From assembly GCA_030038195.1 (NCBI GenBank), contig JASHPJ010000014.1, forward strand, positions 1-55,933: a stretch of DNA of 55,933 bases, read 5' to 3'. Within the stretch, counting starts at the first letter, position 1, and the number at the start of each line of letters is the position of its first letter. The notes under the pieces were generated by a model. It had not been told where the DNA came from. It did no database searches and saw nothing but the letters and a program-made list of their open reading frames with translations. Of this stretch, positions 1-9,010 are shown piece after piece. Origin of the DNA: Acidobacteriaceae bacterium (GTDB lineage: Bacteria; Acidobacteriota; Terriglobia; Terriglobales; Acidobacteriaceae). The translations under genes were made by a program, and so were the position numbers.

Positions 1-762
1 CACCGTCGCGTCTTCATCGAACCTCTGATGCTCAAACCCGCCCGCACCCCATGTCGTCGGATACCCTCGGACCGCCAGCAAATCCTTCGCGCCCCACGGA
101 ATCCCATGCAGCCGTCCGCGATACTTGCCCGCTGCCATCTCGGCGTCGGCTTGTTTCGCCTGCGCCAGCGCGCGCTCTGTGGTGAGCGTAATGACAAAGT
201 GCAGCTTCGCATCGTACCGCTTCAGCCGGTCAAGATACATCTGCGTCAACGCCAGCGATGTGATCTTGCGCGCGCGCAGAAGAGAAGACAATTCGCCCAC
301 CGTCGCAAACGCGAGGTCTTCGATCCGTTCTGGCGTTCGCCATGAATCGGCATCGCCGGCTCGATTGTCAGGACCGTAAGGAGCATCTGGCAGCGCGATG
401 GGCGTGCTCTCCGCTGTGCGCTGTGAGAATGAAAGGGGCTTCGCCGCCGGCAGCGGATGAAATACAAACGTCGGTGGCACCGAGTTCGCGAGACCGAGCG
501 CGCGGATCGCATCGTAGGCCTCGCGCTGGTCGTGCAGCCCGTCCAGCATCATCTGCTTTTGCTCGGCGGTAAACGGCCCCACGCCAGCCATCGTCGCCGC
601 CTGGTCGATCATCTCCGGCGTGACTTTCGCGGCTTCGCCCATTTGGGCGGACGCAGCTTCCTGCGCCTGCGCAGCCAGCGCATATAAAATGCCCGGTAAC
701 AGTGGCGAAGCAATGCCCGCGCGCGTGCAGGCATGCAGGAAACTGCGGCGAGTGAAAGTCAT
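1..762 (-). CDS. Exported amidase-signature enzyme, 5' fragment (N-terminal 254 codons)
   Basis: I translated this from the reverse strand; no stop is reached before the window edge, so the gene is partial. It starts ATG with a twin-arginine leader (TRRSFLHA, then a hydrophobic stretch ending near ALAAQAQ), so Tat export is likely. From about residue 160 it shows the amidase-signature family pattern (ELSSLLRARKITS, then LHGIPWGAKDLLAVRG). In that family the Lys of the GIPxxxKD segment is the catalytic lysine of the Ser-cisSer-Lys triad; the two serines would lie in the missing part. Substrate cannot be told from this fragment. Residues 33-155 are a linker-like segment unlike GatA, so it is an exported amidase and not the tRNA amidotransferase subunit. 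Confidence 0.85.
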   Translation of the reverse strand, partial: MTFTRRSFLHACTRAGIASPLLPGILYALAAQAQEAASAQMGEAAKVTPEMIDQAATMAGVGPFTAEQKQMMLDGLHDQREAYDAIRALGLANSVPPTFVFHPLPAAKPLSFSQRTAESTPIALPDAPYGPDNRAGDADSWRTPERIEDLAFATVGELSSLLRARKITSLALTQMYLDRLKRYDAKLHFVITLTTERALAQAKQADAEMAAGKYRGRLHGIPWGAKDLLAVRGYPTTWGAGGFEHQRFDEDATV

Positions 763-812
763 GTGCAACGGTCCTTTGGATAGTGCCAGTTACTCCTGTT
801 GCCGTGCCGTTG

Positions 813-1871
813 TTATTGCGTCTCTTCTGCAGAGATTGACTCGGCCACTTCCCTGGGCGCAAAGGAATGCGCCAGAAACTGCCGCAATCGGCCCACCGGT
901 GCGTCGCCGCTCATGATGTCTACGAGCAGCCCGAGCACTTGCCAGCGATTGTAAGCGCGCCGCGTCACCAGGAACAGCAGAGGGGTTTCGATCTCGGGAA
1001 TCGTGCGCGCGCCGATGAGATAGTCGCCGGTATAGCCTGCCTGCTGAATCTCCGCGCGCACCTCCAGTGCGCGTTCCACGTCGGTTTCCGCGGCGCTTCC
1101 CACCGCGCGCCGTGCCACCAGCTCAGCCCAGCAGCGAAAAAAGAAATGATTCGCTATATTGCGCGCCGGGCGCAGATCCCACGAGGGAAGCACAGCCAGT
1201 TTTTCCGGCTGTTTGATCGCAAACAAGGCGCGCACATCGGCAATGCTGTATTTTGGCTCCAGCGTGAGACCGCGCAATTCGCCAAGTCCAAGCGTCCATC
1301 GCAAAACCGAAAAGTACTCCCAGGCCGGCGCAGCACGCAGTTTCTGCTCAGCGGTCCAGTGGCCATCCGGCGCCAGCAACAGATCGAGCAGCCACGGCTC
1401 CAGCCCCTCGCGCAGCCCGAGCGCATCCAATCGGTCCAGCAGCACGCGCCGCGTGATGACTTCGATCTCCGGAGGGATCTCCTTTTCCAGCACCGTCTCG
1501 CTGCCCAGCCGTTCCAGTAGTGTTACCAAAAGACAAGTCTCGTGGAATAAATCTCGTTTCAACTGCGGGGAGACAGATGGCGACTCGCGCTCAAGGTTGC
1601 GCTGTTCCGCATTCTGCCTCGCCATCGCCACAAACATGATGAGCATGACTACTGCGCCTGGGATGGAAACAAGGCCTAGTTGCCCGAGGCCATATTCCGA
1701 GGCAAATCCGTGGAGCACGTAGATGTAGACTCCAACAAACATGATGAAAATTGTGATCGCAAAAAGGAACCGCAGCAGGTGTTCCCGAGCGGTCCGATCT
1801 CTCGGTGCGCGCCGCACCGCGATCCACAAAGCTTTCCAGGTCTGCCCACGGAACCACGGCGCGATCGTCAT
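813..1871 (-). CDS. Predicted membrane protein of unknown function (352 aa)
   Basis: I do not recognise this family. Two hydrophobic segments lie near the N-terminus (RFLFAITIFIMFVGVYIYVL and a second around LVSIPGAVVMLIMFVAM). A cytoplasmic-looking, Leu/Arg-rich region of about 260 residues follows, with no catalytic motif I can name. The open frame extends 15 bases further to a GTG at 1886; I prefer the ATG at 1871, but neither start has a convincing ribosome site. It lies between the amidase and the YCII-like gene on the same strand, and the context does not suggest a job. Confidence 0.65.
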   Translation of the reverse strand: MTIAPWFRGQTWKALWIAVRRAPRDRTAREHLLRFLFAITIFIMFVGVYIYVLHGFASEYGLGQLGLVSIPGAVVMLIMFVAMARQNAEQRNLERESPSVSPQLKRDLFHETCLLVTLLERLGSETVLEKEIPPEIEVITRRVLLDRLDALGLREGLEPWLLDLLLAPDGHWTAEQKLRAAPAWEYFSVLRWTLGLGELRGLTLEPKYSIADVRALFAIKQPEKLAVLPSWDLRPARNIANHFFFRCWAELVARRAVGSAAETDVERALEVRAEIQQAGYTGDYLIGARTIPEIETPLLFLVTRRAYNRWQVLGLLVDIMSGDAPVGRLRQFLAHSFAPREVAESISAEETQ

Positions 1872-1910
1872 AATTTGAAAATACACGGCAGACGCTGGCA
1901 GCCGATGCGA

Positions 1911-2336
1911 TTATTTCGTGCCCGGCTGCGGCAGAAACGCGATCTTCATCTCAGCCACTTCAGCCTTGTTCAGGCCGCCTTTCACGCTGGGATCGTTGTT
2001 CGCCAGCGTGCGCGCTTCGTCTTCGCTGGCTGCGCGAACCGCCAGGATGCCGTAAACGCCGCGGGGATCGAGAACCGGCCCGCCAAACACGCATACACCC
2101 TTGTCGAACAGCCCTTTCCAGTAAAGAAAGTGCTGCTCCATCAGCGCGCCTTCCGCATCGGTCATGTCTTTGTCGAAAGTAGGCCGCGGCGGAATGAGCC
2201 GGATCAGCCAGCTTTTCATCGCCGGCGCCGGCGCGGATTGCGCAGACGCCGGTGCCTGTGCAGGAACCCGTCCAGCGCAGGCCGGCAATGCGCTCAAAAT
2301 CAGTGCGGCAGTCAGAAGTTGTGCGTGAGTCTTCAT
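1911..2336 (-). CDS. Secreted YCII-like protein (141 aa)
   Basis: The ATG at 2336 gives a clear signal peptide (MKTHAQLLTAALILSALPACAG); LPAC could be a marginal lipobox, so it may be a lipoprotein. The longer upstream frame is rejected because it adds an Arg-rich non-secretory leader. The mature part (MEQHFLYWKGLFDKGVCVFGGP, then VYGILAVRAASEDEARTLANNDPSVKGG) resembles the YCII/DGPF ferredoxin-like fold of small proteins: a hydrophobic strand, a Gly-Pro turn and the ANNDPxxKxG helix. Function is unknown in most members. It is probably a stand-alone gene. Confidence 0.75.
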   Translation of the reverse strand: MKTHAQLLTAALILSALPACAGRVPAQAPASAQSAPAPAMKSWLIRLIPPRPTFDKDMTDAEGALMEQHFLYWKGLFDKGVCVFGGPVLDPRGVYGILAVRAASEDEARTLANNDPSVKGGLNKAEVAEMKIAFLPQPGTK

Positions 2337-2547
2337 GCGGGCATGGTAAACCGGCACTTCGAGCGCAGCCAATCGAATTCGGACGGAATTGGCAATGTCG
2401 CTCAAAAATTTCCCTGGCCTGTTCCCATGGTGGAGCTCTGGAGATCGACAATTACACTGCCGCGAGAGCCATGCGCGACGCCGCTCTTGCATGAAAGAAC
2501 GATTGGTGCGCGAGCTCTTCATGCCAGCGCTGCGGGATCGCCGAATT

Positions 2548-5310
2548 TTACTTCCCCGCCTCCTCCGCCATCTTCTCCGCCTGGCTCATCGCATCCAGCC
2601 GCACCTGCTTCTCCGCATCCATGTTTGCAGGCCGCAGCGGATTGTTCTCCATGCGCTGCGCGTACTCTTCCAGGCGCTGCGCAAAGTTCGCGCCGTCCGC
2701 ATGCACGGCTGCCTGCGCCTGGGGAAGCACCTCGCGAAAGTGCGCAATCTCCTCCACCGCGCGCTCGGGGTGATAGCCCAGCCGGTCGCCGGTCTGCATC
2801 GCGTCGATGAGTGGATCGGGCGGCGACGACACCGGCCACGTCTGCTGCAGCGCGTCGTAGGCTGCGCGCAGCCGCGTCATGGCGCCGGCAAAGCCGTCCA
2901 GCTCGCTGCGCCGCGCCGTGAGCCCGGCTGCGCGCTTCACCTCTACGACAACTTTTTCGCTCACGCTGCCGCGCGGCGCCGGAATCACCGTCGTCAGCGT
3001 GTTGCCCACGAAGCTCCAGCCGCCCCTGCCGTCCGGGCCGGCCTGCTTCACCGGCGCGCCATTCACCGTGACAGCGGCGGGAGGCCAGTCCGCCGGCAGC
3101 CGCAGTTCATAGCCGCGCTCCGTCAGCATGCCTGGATAGCTGCCCTCCACCGGCCCAATCTCCACGCGTAACGTATCGCCGGTCTGCGTGGCCTTGATGG
3201 GCGTGCGCGCAAACACACCGCGCTGGTACTCGATCGAAACGCCCGAGTCCTCATACACCGAGTAGCTCGAGCTCTCGCCCGGTGCCAGCGGCCACACGTT
3301 CACAATCAATGGATCGACCGGCTTCTCGCCCGTGTACAGCATCGGCGGCTGCATGGGCACAATCGCCCCGGCCTTCAGATACACCGGAATCTGATCGATG
3401 GAAAACGCGCGATCCACCTGCGTCGGTCCATCGAGCCACTTGCCCGTCGGCCACTCGATCCACGCGCCGGCCGGCAGCCACACCTTTTCGCTCGCCAGCC
3501 GCGTCACCTTGTCTGCCGGTGTCACTACCGGCGCAGCCAGCATTTCGTCGCCAAACAGGTATTCGTTCTTCGCATCGTACGCCGGCGCCGAGTTTGGCCA
3601 GTCATAGTAAAGCGGCCGGAAGAACGCTACGCCCGTGTCATACGTGCGCCGTGCTTCGGTGTAGAGGTACGGCTCGAGCGCGTAGCGAAGCTGGAACGTC
3701 GAGCGCAGAATCGAGGAATACGGCTCGGGATAAGCCCAGATGCGCCGTTCCGAGTCAGGATTCTTGGTCGTGTGCGTGCGCAGAATCGGGCTAAACGCGC
3801 CGAACTCCACCCAGCGCGTATACAGCTCCGGATCGACCGCGCCCGGCATGTGTCCGCCGATGTCGTGGCTCCAGTACGCATAGCCCACATTCGCGGCTGT
3901 CGCCGTAAACCACGGCTGAAAGGCCAGCGAATCCCACACCGAGATGGTGTCGCCGGAAAAGCCGATCTGGTAGCGATGATTGCCCAGCCCGCCCCAGCGA
4001 TGAAACAGCAGCGGACGCTTGCCCTCGCGCTGCTGATCGGTGAAGTGCAGGTAGTTCAGCCACCACGTGTTGTTCACACCCGGCAGCTTGGTATTGGGCT
4101 CCTGCTGCCAGTCCAGCCACCAGAAGTGGATGCCTTGCTTCTCCAGCGGATGAAGAACCAGGTTGAAGTAGCTCGTCGCCCAGAGCTTGTTCGTAGGATC
4201 GAAGGGGACATATTTTTTCGTCGCCGGATCGATGCCCATGGCCCGCGCCATCGCCGGATACTGCTGCTCCCACGGCTGGATGCCGGAGGCGGGATGCAGG
4301 TTGAGCGTAGCCTTCAGCCCTTCCTCGTGCAGCTTCTTCAAAAAATCGTCGGGATCGGGAAACAGCAGCTTGTTCCACGTGTAGCCCGTCCAGCCAAGCC
4401 CCTCGCCCGACTGGTCCGTCTCGCCCATCGCCTTCAACTGCTGCTCGTTGATGTGCCAGTCCATATCGATCACCAGCACGTCGAGCGGCGTGTCGTTTTC
4501 GCGGAACCCGCGCACCAGCTCGTCCAGCTCCTGGTCGCTGTAAGCCCAGTAGCGTGACCACCACGCGCCAAACGCGAACCGCGGCGGCAGCGGAATGCGC
4601 CCGGCCACGCGCACATAATCGCCCAGCGCCTGGCGATAGTCGCGTCCATAGCCGAAGAAGTACCAATCCACATACGAGCCGGGCGCCTCATCCGCAGGCC
4701 GCTCCATCACCCATGGCCACACGCTCTTTTCGCCTGCGAGGAACCGAAAGTCCGACGAATCGAACAACGGCCGCGTCGAATCGTCCACCAGCGCCCACCC
4801 CGAGCGCGAAATCAATCCCTGTTCAATCGGTTCTTTCGTCTTGCTGCCGCGCGCGCCATCCAGCGTGCGCGTCGTGCCCAGCAGGTTTTCGGGATCGTCC
4901 ATGCCCGGATGCCATACCACCGGGTTGTCATCCACCGTGAGAGCAATCGAGAGATCGTCCGCGGTGAAGTGCCCATCGCCGGCCGGCGTGTAGGTGAGCG
5001 TGAGCGCGCTGGTCTTGATGGTCAGCGTCTTGCCGCCGTCTGTCACGCGATGCGAGAACTCGGGCACCGGCAGCCGCCGATTGATGAAGACAAAGGAGGC
5101 GTGATCTTCGAATTGATCCGCAGCTGACCACTCCATGCGGATCATCTGCGGCGTAAACACCGTGAACCGCGCATGACCCATCGTGACTATAGCCTTTGGA
5201 TCGGCTACCGGATTGTCCGTCGGTGGAATGCCGCGCGCGGCCGTCTGCGCCGCCAACCCAAGACTGCCTGCCACCACCAGGCCGAATGCTGCAAAGCGTG
5301 CGAAAAACAT
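2548..5310 (-). CDS. Glycoside hydrolase family 31 enzyme, exported (920 aa)
   Basis: An N-terminal signal peptide is visible (MFFARFAAFGLVVAGSLGLA, then AQTAARG). An N-terminal beta-sandwich (about 30-230) is followed by a GH31 TIM barrel: LVIDMDWH, then FWWLDWQQEPN with the likely nucleophile Asp near residue 400. GFSGDTISVWDSL carries the likely acid/base Asp near 454, and YWSHDIGGHMPG follows. GH31 members are retaining alpha-glucosidases, alpha-xylosidases and relatives; the exact substrate cannot be read here. A C-terminal helical tail of about 110 residues (from about 805, rich in Glu/Ala/Gln) goes beyond the usual GH31 C-terminal beta domains. It acts on exported alpha-glycans or xyloglucan fragments, by inference. 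Confidence 0.92.
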   Translation of the reverse strand: MFFARFAAFGLVVAGSLGLAAQTAARGIPPTDNPVADPKAIVTMGHARFTVFTPQMIRMEWSAADQFEDHASFVFINRRLPVPEFSHRVTDGGKTLTIKTSALTLTYTPAGDGHFTADDLSIALTVDDNPVVWHPGMDDPENLLGTTRTLDGARGSKTKEPIEQGLISRSGWALVDDSTRPLFDSSDFRFLAGEKSVWPWVMERPADEAPGSYVDWYFFGYGRDYRQALGDYVRVAGRIPLPPRFAFGAWWSRYWAYSDQELDELVRGFRENDTPLDVLVIDMDWHINEQQLKAMGETDQSGEGLGWTGYTWNKLLFPDPDDFLKKLHEEGLKATLNLHPASGIQPWEQQYPAMARAMGIDPATKKYVPFDPTNKLWATSYFNLVLHPLEKQGIHFWWLDWQQEPNTKLPGVNNTWWLNYLHFTDQQREGKRPLLFHRWGGLGNHRYQIGFSGDTISVWDSLAFQPWFTATAANVGYAYWSHDIGGHMPGAVDPELYTRWVEFGAFSPILRTHTTKNPDSERRIWAYPEPYSSILRSTFQLRYALEPYLYTEARRTYDTGVAFFRPLYYDWPNSAPAYDAKNEYLFGDEMLAAPVVTPADKVTRLASEKVWLPAGAWIEWPTGKWLDGPTQVDRAFSIDQIPVYLKAGAIVPMQPPMLYTGEKPVDPLIVNVWPLAPGESSSYSVYEDSGVSIEYQRGVFARTPIKATQTGDTLRVEIGPVEGSYPGMLTERGYELRLPADWPPAAVTVNGAPVKQAGPDGRGGWSFVGNTLTTVIPAPRGSVSEKVVVEVKRAAGLTARRSELDGFAGAMTRLRAAYDALQQTWPVSSPPDPLIDAMQTGDRLGYHPERAVEEIAHFREVLPQAQAAVHADGANFAQRLEEYAQRMENNPLRPANMDAEKQVRLDAMSQAEKMAEEAGK

Positions 5311-5422
5311 GCGTGCTGCCTCTCCTGCTTTTGTGTCGTAGGAAAGGCTATCATCGCCAGGCAGACTGATGCACAGCCGTCACGCGGATACGGGCTGTCT
5401 GCATACTGTCCCGCGCACATAC

Positions 5423-6523
5423 TCACGATTCCTCGTCCGCCTGCTCGCCGGCCAGCTTCTCGAGCTGATTGCGCCAGTCCAGCGACTCGACAAACGCCTT
5501 CGACTCGCGCCAGCCCGGCTCCACGATCACGTGCAGCTCCAGGTAAACCCGCGTGCCCACGAGCGACTCGATCTTGCGCCGCGCCCCGGCGCCAATCTCC
5601 TTCAGCTTGCTGCCGCCCTTGCCGATCAGAATCGCCTTCTGCCCGCCGCGCTCGCAATAGATCGCCGCGGAGATTCTCGTCAGCGGATTTTTCGCGTTGG
5701 GCTGCGGCTCTTCAAACCGTTCGATCACCACCGCCGAAGCATATGGAACCTCTTCGCCCGTCTCGATCAGAATGCTCTCGCGGATCAGCTCGGCCACCAT
5801 GAAGCGCATCGGCTGATCGGTGTACTGATCCTTGGGAAAGTAGCGCTGTCCCGCGGGCAGCGCATCCACGATCTTGCGCACCAGCAGGTCCAGCCCGTCG
5901 CGCTTGCGCGCGCTCACCGGAATCACCGCGGCAAAGTTGTGCTGCCCGCTCAGCGCGTCGATCAGCGGCAGAAGCTGGTCTTTCTTCACCAGGTCGATCT
6001 TGGTGAGCACCAGAAACACCGGGCAGTCCAGCTTGCGCACCAGGCTGAAGAGAAACTCATCTTCACTGGCCCACGCAGACATCTTCTTATGATCTGGCTC
6101 AGCTTCTGAACCAGCCTCAGAACCGGGTGCGGGTGCTCCAGAGCCTGCCCTGAGCTTGTCGAAGGGTCTCGCTTTTGAGACCTGGGAATCCACATCCGCC
6201 AATTTCACCCTCCGCGTCGCATCTATCAGCACCAGCACCAGGTCGCGCGTCTCCAGCGCCTCGTACACTTCCTGCAGCATGCGCCGGTCGAGCTGCGTTC
6301 CCGGCTTGTGCACGCCCGGCGTATCCAGAAATACGATCTGCGCCGCCGGATGAGCCACTTCCACCACGCCGGCAATGCGGTTGCGCGTGGTCTGCGGCTT
6401 GGCCGTGACGATGGCCACCTTCTCGCCGGTCAGTGCGTTCAGAAGGGTGCTCTTGCCCACGTTGGGCCGGCCCAGAATGGCGACGAATCCTGATTTCAAG
6501 CGGCTTTTCGCTCCCGCCTCCAT
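5423..6523 (-). CDS. era: GTPase Era, carrying a repeat-derived insertion
   Basis: Era is a ribosome-associated GTPase needed for 16S rRNA maturation. G1 is GRPNVGKS, the switch region holds KPQTTRNR, G3 is DTPGVHKPG, G4 is TKID and G5 is SARKRDG. A C-terminal KH domain holds LIGKGGSKLKEIG and the usual E-L-H-V-I-V-x-P-x-W ending. At 366 aa it is longer than the usual roughly 300 aa. Most of the excess is a low-complexity block of about 45 residues (KARPFDKLRAGSGAPAPGSE and on to MSAWASEDEF) between the DATRR strand and the LVLTKID strand. That block is the translation of a dispersed palindromic repeat. The frame stays open, and the G-domain core motifs are intact. It is last in the phoH-ybeY-CBS-era run. 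Confidence 0.96.
   Translation of the reverse strand: MEAGAKSRLKSGFVAILGRPNVGKSTLLNALTGEKVAIVTAKPQTTRNRIAGVVEVAHPAAQIVFLDTPGVHKPGTQLDRRMLQEVYEALETRDLVLVLIDATRRVKLADVDSQVSKARPFDKLRAGSGAPAPGSEAGSEAEPDHKKMSAWASEDEFLFSLVRKLDCPVFLVLTKIDLVKKDQLLPLIDALSGQHNFAAVIPVSARKRDGLDLLVRKIVDALPAGQRYFPKDQYTDQPMRFMVAELIRESILIETGEEVPYASAVVIERFEEPQPNAKNPLTRISAAIYCERGGQKAILIGKGGSKLKEIGAGARRKIESLVGTRVYLELHVIVEPGWRESKAFVESLDWRNQLEKLAGEQADEES
6141..6170. repeat. Dispersed palindromic repeat copy inside era
   Basis: The core reads gagcctgccctgagcttg followed by tcgaagggtctc. Read on the era strand it gives the PFDKLRAGS peptide; in another frame it gives PSTSSGQA. Both peptides are familiar by-products of a short repeat found in large numbers in some acidobacterial and other environmental genomes (established knowledge from recurring annotations; copy number here unknown). 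Confidence 0.7.
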
Positions 6524-6599
6524 TATCGCGGATTTAGAGCGATTTCATGATCGCTATACCCAAACCCAGGGCAATCGCATGAACGAGGGACTTAGCGGA

Positions 6600-6690
6600 A
6601 CGTTGTCTTGAAAGGGACTTCAGTCGTGCCGTAAATACGGCAAAATCCATGAGGCCTTTAGGCCCCGAGGGATGGTTTTCAACGAAATTG
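6600..6690. repeat. Degenerate intergenic repeat between era and the CBS gene
   Basis: The 246-base gap upstream of era holds aaagggacttcagtcgtgcc and atgaggcctttaggccccga. These resemble the gggcttcagcccgtgc and ggggctttagcctctgaggg segments found in the ybeY tail at 8195-8270. It looks like a decayed member of the same repeat family. Nothing else is recognisable in the gap. Confidence 0.5.
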
Positions 6691-6769
6691 GCCGGAGAAT
6701 CGACTTTTTCCGCGACCTCTTCAGCTCTTGCGGGATGCCTATTTCCCTCAACACGATGCTGCCGTGCAT

Positions 6770-8080
6770 CTACTTCGCCGCGGGTGAAGCGGCGCTCTCA
6801 CGCGGTGCCGGCGGAAACACGCGCAGCCGCTCGATGCGCCGCTCCGTTGACGCCACCACTTCCGTGCGCAGGCCCATCGGCTCCAGCGTCATCACCTCGC
6901 CGGCCAGCGGAATGCGCCCTTCAGTCTCGCTCACCAGGCCGCCCAGCGTGGTAGCCTCGTAGCCTTCGCCCGGCGCAATCGGCTCGCCGAAGAGATCGCC
7001 AAGCTGATCCACCGGAAAGCTGCCTGGCACCAGCCATGATCCACCCGGCTCGCGCTGCGGCTCTTCTATGGGTGCATCGTCCTCGTGCTCGTCGCGGATG
7101 TTGCCCACGATCTGCTCCAGCAGGTCCTCGATCGTCACCAGCCCCGACACGCCGCCGTACTCGTCGATCACAATGCGCATGTGCTGCTTTTCGCGCTGCA
7201 TCTCGCGCAGCAGCTCGTAGCCGCGCTTGGTCTCCGGCACATACGCCGCCGGCCGCTGGATGCTGGCCACCGTGCGCGTGTGCGCTTCTTCATCGGCAAT
7301 CTGCAGCAGGTCGTGCGCAAAGGCGATGCCCGTGATGTTGTCGAGCGAGTTCGCAAAAACCGGCACACGCGAATAGTTATGCACCTGGAGCAGTTCCAGG
7401 AACTGCTCCAGCGTGGTCGTGTCCGGAACCGCGAAGACCTCCGGCCGCGGCGTCATCACCTCGCGCACCAGCTTGTCGCCGAACTCCACTGCCGAACGCA
7501 CCAGCTCGCGGTCGCTCTGCTCCAGGATGCCTTCTTCCTCGCCGGCCTCGATCAGCGCCTCCACATCCGCAGCCGGCTCCTGCTCCGGATCGGCCGGCTG
7601 CTCGGCCAGCGCCGCCACCGAGAAGAAGAAGCGCACAAACACGGTGATCGGCGTCATCAGCCACAGCAGCAGCCGGATCGGCCAGATGATCCGCGCCGCC
7701 CACGCACCGCGCGTGCGGTTGAAGAGCAGGGAAGGCACAAGCTGGTTCGAGACCACGATGATCAGCACCACGCCCAGCACTGCCTGCGCAATCTCGGCAT
7801 GGGTGGGCCGCGCCAGGTGCGGCGCGCGGTCAAAGAGAATGGCGCCGAATGCAAGCGCGATCATTCCCAGCGAAAGCTGCTGCAGCACCACCGCGCACAG
7901 ATACGCATGATCGCGGCTCAGCCCAAGCTGCGGCTCGATCCGCTCCTCCCACGCATCGAGGTTTTCCTGCACCTCGCGGGTCAAAATCTTGCCGAACTCC
8001 GCGTACACGCGGCTGATATACGAGGCCAGCGTCTCCACCACCACCAGAAAGACAATGAGCAGAATTTCGAGTGGCGTCAT
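6770..8080 (-). CDS. CNNM/HlyC-CorC family membrane protein with CBS pair
   Basis: Domain order is an N-terminal CNNM transmembrane domain (about 1-190; several hydrophobic helices beginning LEILLIVFLVVVETLASY), then a tandem CBS pair (from VREVMTPRPEVFAVPDTTTL to about 330, including MRIVIDEYGGVSGLVTIEDL). A C-terminal CorC/HlyC transporter-associated domain follows (GSWLVPGSFPVDQLGDLFG to LEPMGLRTEVV). Family members are called hemolysin-like or magnesium/cobalt efflux proteins; a role in divalent cation homeostasis is the likeliest. Its ATG overlaps the stop of ybeY by four bases (ATGA), so the two are translationally coupled. Confidence 0.9.
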   Translation of the reverse strand: MTPLEILLIVFLVVVETLASYISRVYAEFGKILTREVQENLDAWEERIEPQLGLSRDHAYLCAVVLQQLSLGMIALAFGAILFDRAPHLARPTHAEIAQAVLGVVLIIVVSNQLVPSLLFNRTRGAWAARIIWPIRLLLWLMTPITVFVRFFFSVAALAEQPADPEQEPAADVEALIEAGEEEGILEQSDRELVRSAVEFGDKLVREVMTPRPEVFAVPDTTTLEQFLELLQVHNYSRVPVFANSLDNITGIAFAHDLLQIADEEAHTRTVASIQRPAAYVPETKRGYELLREMQREKQHMRIVIDEYGGVSGLVTIEDLLEQIVGNIRDEHEDDAPIEEPQREPGGSWLVPGSFPVDQLGDLFGEPIAPGEGYEATTLGGLVSETEGRIPLAGEVMTLEPMGLRTEVVASTERRIERLRVFPPAPRESAASPAAK

Positions 8081-8922
8081 GGCTTCCGCCTCCGGGCACT
8101 CGACCCTCCCCCAGCCGCAGGATATGGGTACCCCATCCTGGCCATGTTCTTACGGCCAGGATGGACAGACACGATCTTCGGCGGGCGTTCCAGTATGGAG
8201 GGTACGGGCTTCAGCCCGTGCATCCCACCATTCCTAACGCGTGGGGCTTTAGCCTCTGAGGGAACGGCGTCGGCAGCGCCAGATTTTCCCTCGGCAGCTA
8301 AAACCACTGGTTTTTTCATCCTTTTTCGGACGGGCTGAAACCCATCCCCTTCATCGGCTACTGCCCTCTCGATCAGCCCTGTCGGCAATCCCAGTTTGCC
8401 GCGCAACGCGTGCTCCCGCCGCGCCATCTGCCCCGAATCGGTCTCATGGTCGTACCCGGCCAGGTGCAGCAGCCCATGCAGCATCAGCACTTTCAACTCG
8501 GCTGCAAGGGAATGGCTGCGCGCAGTGCCCTGCCGCTGCGCGGTGGGCACGCTGATGGCCAGGTCGCCCGCAATCCTCTCTTTGCCGGATCGCCCGCCGT
8601 CCGCCGGAAACGACAGCACATCCGTCGCCTTGTTCTTACCGCGGAATTGCCGGTTCAGCCTGCGGATGGCCGCATCGGTGGTGAGCAGCACCGTCACCTG
8701 CCCGCGCAGCCGCACCGCCGCCTGCGCCCGATGTAAAAATCGCGTTAAAGACCGAGCCGAGGGAAGACGCGCTGCCGGCTGAGTAGAGCGCAATCGGGCC
8801 AGGGAAGATTTTGCGCGTGCAGAGCGCAGCGCATCCGCCGTAGCGGAGGGGTCCAAATCTGTCCCGAGGTCTGGGTCGAAGAGGATCATCGTGCGCGGAG
8901 CCGGGCGCGGCTGCGGACTCAT
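8077..8922 (-). CDS. ybeY: Endoribonuclease YbeY with repeat-encoded C-terminal tail
   Basis: YbeY is a zinc-dependent RNase of rRNA maturation and ribosome quality control. The diagnostic HGLLHLAGYDHETD motif (three His ligands) is present, as is the N-terminal RQFRGKNKATDVLSFP segment. Family members usually end shortly after the zinc motif at about 150-180 aa. Here the frame runs on for about 85 residues from DEGDGFQPVRKRMKK to the stop. That extension is encoded by a hairpin-rich repeat region (8110-8345) and has no domain character. A basic N-terminal extension of about 50 residues is also longer than usual. It is the second gene of the phoH-ybeY-CBS-era run. Confidence 0.93.
   Translation of the reverse strand: MSPQPRPAPRTMILFDPDLGTDLDPSATADALRSARAKSSLARLRSTQPAARLPSARSLTRFLHRAQAAVRLRGQVTVLLTTDAAIRRLNRQFRGKNKATDVLSFPADGGRSGKERIAGDLAISVPTAQRQGTARSHSLAAELKVLMLHGLLHLAGYDHETDSGQMARREHALRGKLGLPTGLIERAVADEGDGFQPVRKRMKKPVVLAAEGKSGAADAVPSEAKAPRVRNGGMHGLKPVPSILERPPKIVSVHPGRKNMARMGYPYPAAGGGSSARRRKP
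8133..8219. repeat. Inverted repeats in the ybeY 3' region
   Basis: Two perfect inverted repeats lie here: an 11-base arm CCATCCTGGCC at 8133-8143 pairing with 8154-8164 across a 10-base loop, and ACGGGCT-TC-AGCCCGT at 8204-8219. The following ggggctttagcctctgaggg completes the repeat-family signature. They lie inside the ybeY open frame, just upstream of the coupled CBS gene start, so the shared mRNA should fold strongly here. Confidence 0.75.
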
Positions 8923-9010
8923 GCTCCGGTTCTGCCTTGATGATACGCGATTCCCGGCTGTATAACTCCGCTACCCGCCGTTCCAGCGGTCGGCCGGAGA
9001 TTCCTGTGCC

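Noticed and set aside
1..762. GatA subunit of the tRNA amidotransferase
   Set aside because: A twin-arginine leader and long N-terminal segment argue for an exported amidase, and no gatB or gatC is adjacent.
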